This document shows, in pieces, positions 13,475-26,643 of a stretch of 64,000 bases of DNA. How positions within the stretch are numbered: position 1 is the first letter of the stretch; each line of letters begins with the position of its first letter. The DNA comes from Cruorifilaria tuberocauda. Lineage: Eukaryota; Nematoda; Chromadorea; Rhabditida; Onchocercidae. Below the pieces are notes generated by a model, which worked only from the letters and a program-made list of their open reading frames with translations, did not search any database and was not told the DNA's origin. The DNA is taken from positions 1-64,000 of the forward strand of contig JABVXU010000062.1 in assembly GCA_013365365.1 (NCBI GenBank), read 5' to 3'. The translations under genes were made by a program, and so were the position numbers.

Positions 13475-15290
13475 TTAATTCAAGCTGTTCACTTTACGAT
13501 CATTATTACGTCCAGCCAACAAACGACTGGTTTTTTTTGAGCGTGGTTTCGTTTTTGAATCCGTTGCGAAATGCCCAGCGGCGGTGGATCTGCAGAAAAA
13601 TTTTCATGGAAATATAGAATTAGTTTGAAAAGTTTATTGTAACTAAATTTCCATTTCAATCAAAAAATCATATTACTTTTGATCCGACCCATTAACTTTT
13701 TGATATTTCTCAAATTTTGTCACCGCCCTTCCTCCCAATTCCACAAACTTTGAACTGTATTTTTTTTTATTATTTTTAGGTCTAGCTTCTAAGGAAATGA
13801 AGGAAAAAGGTAATGGGAACATTTTTCTTGAAAGTTCATGAAACGTCATTTACAGAATAAATTCTCTTTAATTTACTAAACGAATTTCACGGTTTAAAAT
13901 CCACAGATGTCAATTAGCAAACTGTGATGAAAATTTAAAAAACCTTAAAATATGTTTCACATCACGACGAGTGGTTTTTGTCTAAAATCAAATTTCCATA
14001 ATTTAGGAAGCCGAGAGTATTAAGGAAGGATTTCTCAGCAAATTTCTGGTTTTAAAAATTTGAAAACAATCTGACTAACAAAAACATCCCGATCGTTCCA
14101 ACACACCACTAAAATGTAAGATAAACTCGAAACTTCAAACTATATCTCTTTCCCACAAAAATAAATATGATGTAAGTAAAGCAGAAAGTGAATAACTAAG
14201 GAATAACTGAAAAATGACTGGGAAAATCATTCGTCTCTCTCTAGATCTGAATGAGAAGACAGACTTATTATTTTATATGAATGGATTATTGATGAAAATG
14301 GAATTATTAGTTGAAAAAAGAATTATCGATTGGAGATGGTTTTATTCAATTTTTGATATCTATTAATAATGAATGATTAACAGTAATTGATTATCTGTTT
14401 TTACGAGCAATCAATTATTAACATAAAAATAAATTTACCTTTTCATTTTAGCAGCATTATTCAGCATATTCAATGTTTTATTGCTGGAGTTATTATTGCT
14501 AATATTGTTTGGATGCTTTTTATCAGTATCGTTACTTATTCCTAGCAGATGATTTTCGAAAAGCTGCAAAAAAATTTGCATTTCTTTAAAATTTAATATT
14601 ATTCATAGCATAAATATGGAAAAGCATTTGTGGGCATATCAGAGAGTCACTGATTGATTACTTAAAATTCAAAATTAATCGGTGATAAATTAATTGATAC
14701 TAAATTGCACCTTTCGTTCTAATTGCTTTCTTTCAATAGCTTTTTGTTTTGCCTGACGAATTCGTTCCACATGCTTTCCGGATATTCCGTTACGTGACCC
14801 ACGACTCAAATCCTGAGTACACTCAAAACTGATAGATTCCGGCGACAATATATCATTATGTGGAAGAGTTGATGCAGGTGATAGTGATCGCGAAAATTCC
14901 GTAACCACTGTCGATAGTTCATCATCTATTGCTATCAAATCCGGTTCCGGAACAATCACTGGTGTCGAACGACCAGAAGATAACTGTTCTAAATATAATA
15001 GAATTATTTATATGATAGCTTATTAATTTCTGTTCATTTATTTCGAATAGTACTATTATCGCGCCAGTTGTGACAACTAATTAGTAATTGGTTTGAACTT
15101 TGCAGATAATATAGGTATCAGAATTACACATAATAATGTTGAACTAAGTATCAAACAAATTTTTTTTAAATAATGAAATTTGATTTTTACCATCAAGCAA
15201 AATCCAATCGTCATCCTTCGTTTCCGAACTTCCACCTGGTAAAGTAAGAGCAACCACTTCGGTTGAATTCGTCAGCACGGTAACATTTTC
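13475..15290 (-). CDS. LIR-motif protein, possible TP53INP/DOR relative (5' partial)
   Basis: Four exons join in one frame: 15191-15290, 14711-14988, 14439-14563 and 13475-13589 (TAA 13475-13477), with matching phases 1, 0 and 2. At least one 5' exon ending in phase 0 is missing. The visible 200-odd residues are mostly low-complexity. Near the start an acidic DDDWILLDE segment is split by an intron. It fits the LC3/Atg8-interacting consensus (acidic run, then W-x-x-L) and resembles the EDEWILVD core of vertebrate TP53INP1, which drives autophagosome binding. Further on there is a Ser/Pro-rich acidic stretch, a strongly basic helix-like segment (RIRQAKQKAIERKQLERK), an Asn-rich run and a Lys/Arg-rich end, possibly a nuclear localisation signal. 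The exon chain is well supported. The family call rests on one short motif and the acidic-to-basic layout. A role in autophagy is inference. Confidence 0.65.
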
Positions 15291-16160
15291 CTAAAAAGCT
15301 TCCCGAAGAAATTTGTTTCAAATTTCGAGCAAGAGCTAAATTGATTGAAAGTTTGTACAGAATATTTCTTTTTTTAGTCTATATAGCATCGGCGGTTGTA
15401 TCTATGAATTTTAATGATCATTGATGATTAAGAATTGGGACTACCATCTGTGTTCAAGACCAAAAAAGTTAACAATGCTTACTTTTATGTTGTTGCCATT
15501 AACATCCTCACTGCCAAAAAAATAACCATAAAAGCCGTCCAGCATGTTGTATTGATTGAGAAGTCGAAAAAGAAAATTCAAAAAAAGTGCGTTGCAAAAT
15601 ATTGTTGTTAGACAACTAGAAGTTACAGAAAAAGAATTTCTGCACAGGAAAGACTGATCACTACTGAGAAAAATATAGTCTTGCTGGAGGAGATAGACTG
15701 GTTTTGATAAATGCAAAAAGAATGTAGAAGGATGATAAGTTCAGTAACGAAAATGACTGTAGTGATAAAAGGATATGACGAAGGAAGCAAGCAAGTGAGG
15801 ATTGTTGTGCGGGGGAGCCTGAAATAAAAATTGGAATTAAGATAGCTGCTTTTGACACGCCATTAAATATATTTCAGCGCAATGATAAATTATGTAAGCT
15901 ATTGCTTCAGCAAATTTTTATTAGTGAAGCATTGCAATTCCAAATGAAAGAAGCGATTTCATGAAAATGAAAGCAGGGGTCAAAATTTTATCAACTATCA
16001 AAAACCATCTCCTGACCTTGACAGTAAATAGAACTGTAAAATGATTTTTGAAATTGAAATAGTTGGAAGGTAATGGTTACATCATCTGTTAACATCAAAC
16101 AGACAGGGGTATGAAAATGAAGAAACACAATGATGGAAAGATTTCTATACAGATCGTCTT

Positions 16161-16220
16161 GTCCTTGACCGGTACATTCAATGTTGGATACAACGGCACG
16201 CTGATATATATGTCTAATTG
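16161..16220 (-). CDS. Candidate upstream exon of the LIR-protein gene
   Basis: On the minus strand an acceptor (ATATATCAG) precedes an open stretch reading VPLYPTLNVP that can end at a GT in phase 0, which is what the exon at 15290 needs. It is short and other frames are also open, so this is only a candidate. Confidence 0.2.
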
Positions 16221-16781
16221 ATAAATGGAGTTCCCAAATTCTCAGCGAAAATGTGCGAAAATTTCCACTTAAAAAGTTACTTGAAAGCCATTCAATTTCT
16301 ATATTTAGCCATATAAGTCCTTTATCCTTTTTAACATTTTATCTTCGTACTGTTGAACAAGTTATTAGAGGCATCTATTCTTAGAGTTTTTCCTTTGTTT
16401 AGAAGCATATGGCGAGAGTACTTAGTTTAAATTTTCAATAAATTTCGGATCACCTGAAATAAAAAAAATATGTAAGGATAATAAAAATTATAATAGAAGG
16501 GAAGAGAATATAAACGAGATGTCCTTTGATGCTTCAAATTTTAAATAAGGCCAACAAAATCGAGATCTACTACCCAAATAAAAAGATTTACGCATATTGC
16601 TCTAATTCTAATCCCAATTTGCTTCATTTCTACTCTATTCCATTGTTCAATTCCAGATGGTCATAGTATGTCCAAAATAATTTCCAAAAGGTCATCTCAA
16701 CAAACAACCATTTTCTAACGACTACTAACATCATTTTCGAACATTCTTCAACTTCAACTGGGGAAAAAAAAGTGTACTTTA

Positions 16782-16943
16782 ATGAGGCATAGCGTAATAC
16801 GATTCGCACGCAATGATTATCGGTTCACGGATGGGAGAGGAAAGCACGAGGTAGAAGAGAAATGCTCGATTGATTTTTCCGACAAAGCGAAATGGAAATC
16901 GGTCGGATGGGCACGGAGGAGACATTTCCAATCTGCGTTGTAG
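16782..16943 (+). CDS. Candidate 53-residue small ORF
   Basis: ATG at 16782 to TAG at 16941-16943, in a locally GC-richer patch. The translation is charged and balanced, rich in Arg, Lys, Asp, Phe and Trp (for example SDKAKWKSVGWARRRHF), unlike the hydrophobic junk frames around it. I see no splice sites or homology that would confirm it. It could equally be a chance frame in a regulatory region. Confidence 0.2.
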   Translation: MRHSVIRFARNDYRFTDGRGKHEVEEKCSIDFSDKAKWKSVGWARRRHFQSAL

Positions 16944-18900
16944 CAACACACAAATATCAGCGAAGAGTAGCACTGATAGCAGCCGACTGATTTAATTTGT
17001 TGGGAAAGCTAACTCTCTCCTCACGAAAATTCTCACTTATCATTCATACACGAGCAAATAAGTCAGCAACGATCAGCTCTGTTTATCTGCAAGTTGATTT
17101 TCTTTGATAACATTGAAGGATAAGTGTTTTGCTATTGAAGATTTATTAATTCAGTTTTTTTTCATTAAAAATAAGTTATCAATTATCGCAGTAATTTCAA
17201 CTAAATTGTCTTATATTATCAAAGAAATTAAGGAGAAAATTATTAAAACATGGACATAATAATCAAATCAGTACTTTCCCGAAAACTTCAATTATGCAGT
17301 GATGCAAGCAAGAAATGATGCATACGTCAGTTTGGAGTTAGGCGCTACATTAAGCACTAACTGAATGAAGTTTCGAAGGTAAATAAAAAACGAAGTGACT
17401 TTTCACGAAAACTCTTGTTAGCATTTTAAAACAGCTTAAAACTTTTGCAAAATAACAGGCAAATAACATTTGTGCTGCTGCTTAGCACGAAAAAATCTGA
17501 CATATACGTGAAGGCAAAGAACAGAATTGAAAATAATGACATTTTTATAATATATAAAGTGGTCAATATTTTCCCAATCACTTTAAATCACGGGTTCTAC
17601 AAAAATGAAATAAAATGATGTCGAAAAAATTTTCACATATCAATTTATTTGACAGTCTCTAATTAGATGAACAACGTATTAAATACGTACACTTCTGAGT
17701 ATTTTACCAAAATTTTCAGTTAATTTAAACTTCATCTGACAGCTTTTACAAAGCTTGACACAAATCATTTTTATTCATTTAGAAAAAAACAAAAAAATGT
17801 ACTGTGCTCGCCGAGTACGGTTCAACCAAATAAAGTAAATTGACTATAGTTATTATGATTGAAAAATCGATTACCATTTGACTTTTCAATAACAAGCGTA
17901 TGTTAAATAAATTAGAGGAATGAATGAGACTAGTGAAAATGTAATTTCAAGGACAGCTATTCAGTGATGAATTCTTCCTCAATTCAATTCAGTCTTTTTC
18001 ATATTCATTAACTGGAGTGATAGGTGATGGAATTATTGTGCGGAGAGCGTATTCATGTCATACTGCGCCAGATGACCACATCAAATATTGTCAACACTCC
18101 CTGTCCTACTACTACCACTAGATAGATACGAGAGAAATAAATAGGTTTCAGGTACACAGCACTGCTAACGGCACACATGAATTGCAAAAGATATAAATGT
18201 ATTATCTTGTTACATGGATAAGGCTGTTACTGTAGAATTCATCAACTGATATTTTATTCTATTCTATCCTATACACTCTATTGTGAAAGGCCCATAAATT
18301 TAAAATGCATTTGAAAACAGTGGCATTTACTATGATTCTGATTTAACGAATTCAACCTTACATTACTCTTTATTACATTAAAAGAGGATTGCTTAGCCTA
18401 GAAGTCTTTAACTTCATTTTAAGATAGTTTTTCTTGATACATAAAGTTGACCTGATGTTATCTGAAGATATCGGAATATAATAGCATGAAAGTTTAAATC
18501 ACATTTCGTCTTTTTAAAGGTTAAAGGACATATTTTTGATTCATCATAAAATTTGGAAAAGAGTTGACCTGATAAGTACATTGACGATAATGGGATGAAG
18601 AATTCTCGGGAGAAAGGAGTGAATAGGAATAGCTCGATTGTATTCAAATACATAAACAATTCATTGCAAAAGAAAAGAGAAAAATGTTTCTTCCATTGAT
18701 CAAAACTTATAACCGGTAATCGGGGATGCAGCTATCACACTAACAGCTGGCTATAACGCATGAGACAACATGACAACAGCACACGGCGTAGTTACTAAAC
18801 GTAAACAACAAAGTCATTAATCATATTGAACTGGTTGAACATTGATGGAAACATTAGTTAATTCAGTTAATTATTTATAGGTTGATTATTGTTCGTCACT

Positions 18901-19009
18901 ATTATTACAATTATCATTGTTATTACTATTGCCATTATTATTATTATCATTGTTAATATTATTATTAATCAATTAATCATCATTAATAATATTATTATTA
19001 TTATTATTG
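18901..19009. repeat. Interrupted (ATT)n trinucleotide repeat
   Basis: About 110 bases of imperfect ATT/ATC units. Its translation gives an Ile-only open frame that is not a gene. Confidence 0.9.
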
Positions 19010-19826
19010 CGAAAAGGTACTTATACCCGTTCAAAAATCCTGGAAGAAATTGGTACTCTTCTAAAACATTCAGCTTATTGTTTCTTGAAAAAAATCCTTC
19101 ATATTGATTTTTCCTACTCGTTTATTATCCCTTTTTGTTTACACAACGAGAAAAAGTTGAATTTTTGAAAAGATGGGTCGAAATATATCGGAAGATTACA
19201 AAGAGAAGCAAAGAATTGTTTCCTTTTTATTTCTCGTTCTCTTCATGAAACATGAACCTTTCTTAGACTGATAAAGCCGCGAGAATACAACGAAGAAGAC
19301 ATGGGGAGTGTGAATCAACTTGAAAGCGCACTTGTCATCGTCATCGTTCCTCCATATTAATGGCCAAGTTGAAGAGAAGGATGCAATTTTCCCTCTTATC
19401 TGTTTATCTTTGAAATAATCACTCAACAAGAAAGATTGAATTGATGAAAACAAAAAGCCAATCAGTACACACAACAGATGACTTTGCTTCCCACTATAGT
19501 AACAACAATTTTCCTGTTCGTTGCTGTTAAACAATAACTGTAATTCAATTAGCATTAACTTTGCTTGCATAACTGTCATTGAGTAAGCGATTAATCAGAA
19601 CAAAGTCACAGTGTATGAATAAGTGAAATAAATAATAGCGTGAGAAAAGGGGAAGAGGGAGGGAAGGAAAGTTTCCTGTCAACTGACTTTTTTTCGGAAG
19701 CTAAACGATTGATGTAAGCAGCACAGCCGTCTTCTGAATGTGCAATTGACGTATGATTAGAGCGTGATAGAGCAGCGTTGTTACTACGTGCTATAAAGAG
19801 CAGATTTCATCTCCAGATCAGCACGG

Positions 19827-19875
19827 CTAATAACTGTTCATTTATCTTCGGCATATCGTCGGTGAACATGTTCAT
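19827..19875 (-). CDS. Candidate first exon of the LIR-protein gene
   Basis: On the minus strand ATG codons at 19875 and 19869 open a short acidic segment (MFTDDMPKINEQ). Possible GT donors follow, one of which (phase 2) would fit the candidate exon near 16.2 kb. It lies just downstream, on this strand, of the GC-rich island at 19990-20720. This placement is speculative. Confidence 0.15.
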
Positions 19876-19989
19876 GTGGAAGTAAGAATGGGAAATGAAG
19901 AAGGGAAAATAAAAAGTAAACAGAAGAGGAAAGTTCAGTGTTATTCGCCTCTGCTACCGTTTGAATCACTCCGATCGATATCGATGCCC

Positions 19990-20720
19990 TTGTTTATTTC
20001 AGTTGATTGCTTCCAAGTGAGCACTAACCTTCCAGGAATGGAAAAAGATCTCGGCTTCCTTACACAAAACCTTCAATGGCCAGGGCAAAGGAGTGGAAGG
20101 CGAGGAGCAGAAGCAGAATCCTTCCCATCTTCTATCGCTAAACGCTGAGACGGCGCTGCCACGTGGCCTCTGAGCAGGAATGGCCAGGATCCTCACATAT
20201 GACACTCAAGCAACACCCATCCATCCTCTGTCCACACTGCCTTATCGACCGACCCCGCTTACAGCACAAACAGTGCGGATGTGGCCAATGTGGCGTCATC
20301 AGGACGGACACTGAGTGCTCTGCTGCTTCACTCACCACCCCAGCTTCTCCTCTCTGTTCTCAACTTGGCAGCACAGATGTGTCAGTGTCTGTCTCTCTGC
20401 ACACGCATTGTCTCTGGTCGAATGAATGGTTTCTGGCGAGATGCCGCAGCAAGGCCCGTCATTCTGAGGCACGGAAACGGGGGCAGTGAATGTGATGGGT
20501 GGGAGAAGGCATTGTCAGGCAGCTACAGAGCAGGTGACGGCGCTGTCGCTGCGATTGCGGTGGAGGGCAGAACGCACAGCGTACGTACGTCGAATCGATT
20601 CCTCGACGAGGTGAGGACGCATTGTCGACTTGCTTGGTGTTTGGTTAGACGTCGAGAATGCTGTGGCTAGAAGAAGTCAGCGAACGAAATGATTTCTGAT
20701 CGACAATAACGAGAGGAAGA
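19990..20720. promoter_or_regulatory. GC-rich island, possible promoter region
   Basis: A stretch of roughly 700 bases is visibly richer in G+C and CpG than everything around it, and so shows several overlapping open frames on both strands. No frame has a recognisable protein motif or a consistent splice chain. A promoter or 5' regulatory region is the simplest reading. An untranslated first exon or a long non-coding RNA is also possible. Confidence 0.35.
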
Positions 20721-21046
20721 GAAGAGAGGTTGCAGAGCTGTTAGCATATTTGCCAGCGTCACCAGTGAATTAGCATTCGATGATAACTATAACGAGTAGA
20801 AAGCAAGGGATTGCTCGGGCAAGAGCCTGGAAAGATGAAAGGTCAAATAGAAGTGGATAGGAGTGCAGTGGGAAAAGACAGAACAACGTATTGAAAGTTT
20901 CCATTTCAGCAAACCTATGAATTCTGATCACTTTCTATTTCATCCTCGAAATCGTTCTCTGTACTGTAGCCTGATTTTCCTCTTCTCAGCAATAAGTAAA
21001 CAGATATGGAAAAGAAGAGAATATAAAATTGATTAGTCGATCGATG

Positions 21047-21076
21047 ATTTTAACAATCATTAACGATTGTTAAAAT
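21047..21076. repeat. Inverted repeat, 11-base stem with 8-base loop
   Basis: ATTTTAACAAT and its exact reverse complement ATTGTTAAAAT are separated by eight bases. It lies in non-coding DNA and its role is unknown. Confidence 0.85.
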
Positions 21077-22435
21077 AGTAGTAGGGATGAGCACATCATA
21101 CGATACGACATGAAATAGCCTTAAAATCCATTTCGCTACTGATTTCATACAGAAGCTACAGTATAGAGTACGAAAGTAAAAGATAAGATCAACAAACTGT
21201 TCTACTGTTAGCTGACCAATTTAAATACTCCTATATATAAATTTTTCCAACCAGAATTCGAAAAACAGATCAAACAAAGAATACAATGATTGCTTTCATT
21301 TCTGGATTTAGTATCTTTAGTGCTTTTGGAGATGAGAGGATTCACTCCACATATGACTGCATATAACACGTGATATAGTATCATCAATCAGCCAACTATT
21401 TGTAATATTAAGATTTGTGAGTATACCAATTCCTTGAGTATTAAGTAATTTAGGATCGCGAGTATTCGGTTATTTCATTAATTTAGATGATTAATTTTTT
21501 TTTCTGCTGAAACAAAGCCATTTGCTTGGTTATTTTTGTTTCGACGTGAAAAATTGCAAGAAATTCAACAAACTTGATAGGATGAAAAATGATACTTCCA
21601 ATCACACTAGTAATTTAAATTAGACTCAAAAAGGCTGAAGTTTAGCATCATTTGATATACGTTCAGTGGGAAAGAAGTGTTGCTGGAGCCAAGGGCTTGT
21701 GGCGATAGTTGAGCAAAGATCAATCGCTTCATACGGGATAGGTAAACAATATTTACTTTAATATGAAATAAAAAATATGAAATTGAAGGAGCAAATTCTT
21801 GAATGGATCAAAGATTAAATTTTGGGACGGTCATTAAGATTGAATTTTCAGATAGTCAGAAATACAGTTTTGTTAATACCGTGCTATGTATCATCTGAAA
21901 TGTGCTTTCCATATGACAATGTCACATATCTTCCACTCCATATCCTTTTACACAGCTGTGTAAAGAAAAATTCGAATTGCTTCTGCTTTTGACCTTTAGC
22001 AATGTATGTCATCCGAGCAGCTTGACTGGGGTCATCATTGTGAATGAAAATATTTCTGCTTCTCTACCATGGTATGGTAAATTAATAATATTTCAGATTT
22101 ATCATCTTTCTCCAATCTTCACATCTCTTTCTTTAAAGAGGAAGAAAGAACTTCTTCATTCTCATTCCTGTCAGTCAGCTTTCAGTCATATCAGCAACAG
22201 TACTGAAGCACAATCACCACATCATATTTGAAGAAATTAACGAAACTAGAAAGCTCAAAAGTCATTAAAATTATTAAAAAAATTCTTTTTACAAATAAAA
22301 TCTTGAAATTGAGTGATGTAATTATTTCAAGATATATATATATATTTTATAATAATTTCAAACGTTTGCTCTTGTATTCATGATATTTGATTGCATACCA
22401 TGCAAGTTTATTTTCACTTTTTTACGATTTTTTAC

Positions 22436-22573
22436 TTTCCTCTTGGAAAAAAGCCATCGAGAAACACCGTGGATGGCGTTGAGCAGCTGTCGATTAAAGC
22501 GACTATTGAATAATACCGACTGCTCGATTACTCTCGGCTGTAAAACAACATCTACTATCAACTGAAGCTTCAT
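22436..22573 (-). CDS. Candidate exon starting with ATG, 46 codons
   Basis: On the minus strand an ATG at 22573 opens 46 codons ending at a GTAAAA donor in phase 0. The translation is balanced and basic at its end (SRWLFSKRK). An acceptor-like CTTCAG also lies just inside the frame. No downstream exon can be assigned and I do not recognise the sequence. Confidence 0.25.
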
Positions 22574-25500
22574 TTGAGGATGTTGATTTTCCGAACAATT
22601 AACATCGACTTTTCTTTTCTCTCCTTTTCTCTACCTCCCTCTCTCTCTCTTTACCTTTATGAATAAACAACATTATGAGTCAAACGAACGGAAGACTGCA
22701 TTTAAGCAACAATTTAATTCTTCAATTTTGAACAGTTTCACTTTATAGCTTAAAATTATGCTAAAATACCAAAATATAAAAGTTAACAACATAAAATTTC
22801 TATTTCATACCAAAATTCAATTAAACGGAAATAGTGCATTGTATATAGTACAGAATAGACACGGAAGATAATTTACACTGAATTAAAACTTGACATGATG
22901 AATTGAAATATGCCAGTGTTATATAGTGGCAGATCATCTTGAAATGTCACAGATGTTATCTCTATTCAGTGACGCTTGTTCACATTGTTCATATTCACAA
23001 ATTTTAAGGATTCGAATTAAGCATTTCCTCAAAGATTTGAAAAGGATGCGAAACAAAAATAAGGATCCGAAAAAGACAGTATTAATGGCACTAACAGTAA
23101 AAGCGAAATAATTTTTTCTAATTTCTTCCTCTTAGGCAAGAAAAATGCAAAGAAAAGGTATGCTCAACTCCAGTGACACTTGGAAGCTTTACATTTTGAT
23201 ATTCTTAAAGTACCGTCAGGTGCCCAAATTATAATTAGGAAATAAAAAGGATAAAACTTTTTTATCATTCAAATTCTAATCGTTTTGAAAAGATTCTGTT
23301 GCTTTTCAGAACAAATTTGCATGCAAACTAAGATTTGCAGTTATTCGTTTTATCACACCAAGAATGAAGTCTGAAGATCTGTGCATATTTCTCAGGAAAA
23401 TAATAAACGATTCAGGACGAAAAAATGATGAATATATTATGGGTAGAAAATAAATTATATGTGTAACCAATTAAAAATTGAGAGTTTCAATAATTAAATT
23501 GAAAAAAAAGTAATCGGTTGTTGTTTAAGTTGTGCTAAAAACATACTCATGCAAACTGCAAATTTCTTTTGGCTGATCTGGAAGGAGGAATAACATTGAT
23601 CATGGCTTACTTCTGGCTCGCATCAATCTTGCAGCACTGGTGCCAGCCAGAATTTGGATCAAGTATCAAAAACTCATAATGCATATATTCTCCTTTGCCT
23701 TTTTATTCCCGTGTTCTAGTGAAGCTACTGGTTAAACTGGATTGATAAAGATTTAGCTACTGCCAGGGCCAATAAAGCTTTTCCAGAAGTGTTTTCTTAT
23801 TCCTTGAATAATTTGTCAGTAAATCAGTATCGAGTGCATTTTTTACAAGACTTCCTTTTTTGTTATGATAACTATGATGTCGGAATGTCGAAGCTAAAAA
23901 AATTGTTCACCGCTCGAAAGCATTTAGTATTCAATATGCATATTAATTTTCCCATCATTCAAAACTTTTTTGTTTTTTTGCCATATTTTAGCAATATTCT
24001 ATTTATTTGCTAATATATTTACCTTAAATTTCAGTAAAGCAATTTCGCTACCCAATTTCCTGCTTTTCAAATTCAAAAAATGATAATTGTTTCGGCATTA
24101 ATCGTTTTTATGCATGATACTATTGTACATGGAAATTTTAGTTTGCTGCTTACTTTATGGCTCGACATGTACGAATTTAAATCTTCGTTCTGTTTATGAT
24201 CCGCTCTGGAAAGGATCGTTTGGAGATAAAATAAAATGAAAAAAGTGATTACATCGCTAAAACACTTGAAAAGTTGAAATAGATTTTCTTCATTTCTATC
24301 TCTACGATTGTTTAATGATTTTTAATTTATTTGTCATATGATAGATTTAGTAATAAAAGTAGCAAGTGCTTCAGCGAGACGATCGGTCAGCCGATTGATA
24401 TTTTATTCTATATTTGATCCCAAATCAGAAATGAAATGCTTAAATTCTGGACAAAGGCGGAAAATAAAGTTCCAAATTATTGTAATAGGTTAAACATCTC
24501 CAATCATCGATATATTGGGAATATTTGGAAAATCATTATGCCAATAAATAAATAAATGTATTAATAAACAAGAAAATCATAGATATTGAAGACAAATAAA
24601 TAGTTCATTGTACGATCCAAAACTGTTCGAATTGTTTCAATTATTAGTGATTTTTGTGATATTATTGTAACTTCAACAATCGCTTATTTCGCTCAAACTT
24701 CCCAATTTGTCCAGACACAAACAAGCAGAAATGAAAGTTAGAAATGTTATGAAAGTTAAAACTTATAATGCAAAACGCAAAATCAAAATCTAAGAAAATC
24801 CATCCTTAATTGTTAACTTTGTTCGGCCCTATGCGAAATCTGAAATAATTTATATACCGAACCTTATAAGCCTTTTCAGTTATTGAATTGTGAAGAAGGT
24901 CTATATTTCACATACTCTTCTTTGGTGAGAAATGATTTCATCAACTAGTAAAGTTACTATTAAATTAAAAAAATAGTCTGATCACGTGACTTGATGAATT
25001 ATGATACATACTTAGTTTTGGAATAGACAGCTTAAAGTAATATTCTATGTATTGATCAATCAAGCACAATAAATACAGCGAATATTTTAAAATCTAGATG
25101 TGATGGTCACTATTTGCACAGGATATTCACTGTCATCACAATTATTAATGTCACAGAATACAAAGAATAGAAATACGATGGGGGCTGGAATGTTTTCCGA
25201 TTCGTTGAATACACAACCTATTTTGAAATCGCTTTTGGTTTTAAATCCAGTTGCCTTTCCCCTTTCTGCTTCATTTCGCTTTTAAAATTCTGTGTTTAAA
25301 CAGGAACGATATCCCGGAAAAAACGTCCAAATTTGACTTTACTGAATTTACAGGATTCTTTTAAGAAGAGTACATTCTCTTGACTTCTTACTAGTTTGTT
25401 GAGATTAAACAAGGTGTACGTTACTGAATCATTTCTTCTAAGATCTAACGGATAACGAAAATTTTTCCGCGAGAAAAAGAAAACCTTTGCTTAATAAGGT

Positions 25501-26637
25501 AATTTCATATTTTTTTCTTCGAGAACTTAGTATTTAATGGATATTTGTAAAAGTTATGATGAAAATGAGGAATTTTTTCAAAGCAATCTGCATCTGAAGA
25601 AATTATACTAGTTATACAAACAAAATATATGATTAATTATAATTAGGAAATGTCTTTTTTTCTCTTCCACTTATCACTTATCACAAAAATTGAAAATTAA
25701 TAACTCGATGTTACTGCCATATAATTGCCAGTAAAGATTACAAAGGCTTATAGGTTGTTGCAAATTTGGTGGACGATGGAAAACTGAAAAACTTTTCAGA
25801 AAAAACAACAGAAAATCTTCCATTGATTGTGATAATTCTAACAATACATGACAAAGGATACTTATCTACATATTTCGAAAAATGGGTCGATTAACATCAA
25901 TTTACATGCTCATTATAACCGGTTCCCTCTATATAATTATTCTTCTTACGTTGATGTTTAACTGCGCAATTGCAATTAACCATAGCCTGAAATGATAAAA
26001 TGTGCATTATTTGATATTATTTCTTGGAATAGAACAACAACAATAAATCATCATAAGTTAAGGCTAAAAACGACGTCTAATTTTTGAATGGGAGAAAAAT
26101 ATGCTTGATAATTGTAAGTAAAAAATGATGCAACAAAATTCCTGGTTTCTAACAAATGCTCTTTCACTACTAGAATGTCGCCTATCCTCAACAAAATAAG
26201 AAATTCTTTAACCTCTAAACGGATGTGTAATTTATTGTTGCTCTGTTTTAATAAATATATTATTAAATAATGAACATTCTTATCAATCAGCTAAATATTT
26301 AATGTGGTTATCCTATCAGCACTTGAATTCCAGTTCATTTGGTACAGTTTTGAAATTTACATGCTAAAACATCTTAACAATATTTGCTTGACAAAGTGAA
26401 CAAAGTTTTGAAATTGTTCAACAAAGAAAAGGTTTTTTTTTTTTTTTTAACAGAAAAATTGCTCTACTTCAGCCTGTCAATTTGATATGTGTTTCAGCCT
26501 ATTTCTGCTGTTGCACTAACCAGTTGAATTGTATTTCAATGCCGAAAAATACGTTTTACTGAAAATTATTTGCATTTACTATTTCAAAACGGGAAATGCT
26601 CAAAAGATATATTGAAGAAAACACAGTCATATACCAT

Positions 26638-26643
26638 TTTATT
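26638..26643 (-). terminator. Polyadenylation signal of DDX41
   Basis: AATAAA on the minus strand, seven bases after the DDX41 stop codon, implies a very short 3' untranslated region. Confidence 0.6.

Larger units (their letters stand above)
15291..19800. other. AT-rich tract, probably intron or 5' flank of the LIR-protein gene
   Basis: No exon can be firmly placed. It contains the candidate exon near 16.2 kb, a 53-codon open frame at 16782-16943 on the plus strand, and the ATT-rich repeat at 18901-19009. Other long open frames here are T-rich, hydrophobic translations of low-complexity DNA. Confidence 0.4.

Noticed and set aside
15441..15858. Two overlapping hydrophobic minus-strand frames
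   Set aside because: Pyrimidine-rich DNA translated as Leu/Phe/Ser; lies in a likely intron of the LIR-protein gene.
18889..19107. 72-codon Ile-rich open frame
   Set aside because: Translation of an ATT trinucleotide repeat.
19876..20670. Several open frames of 66-129 codons on both strands
   Set aside because: Overlapping frames in both directions with no motif or splice logic. They are explained by high GC content lowering stop-codon frequency.
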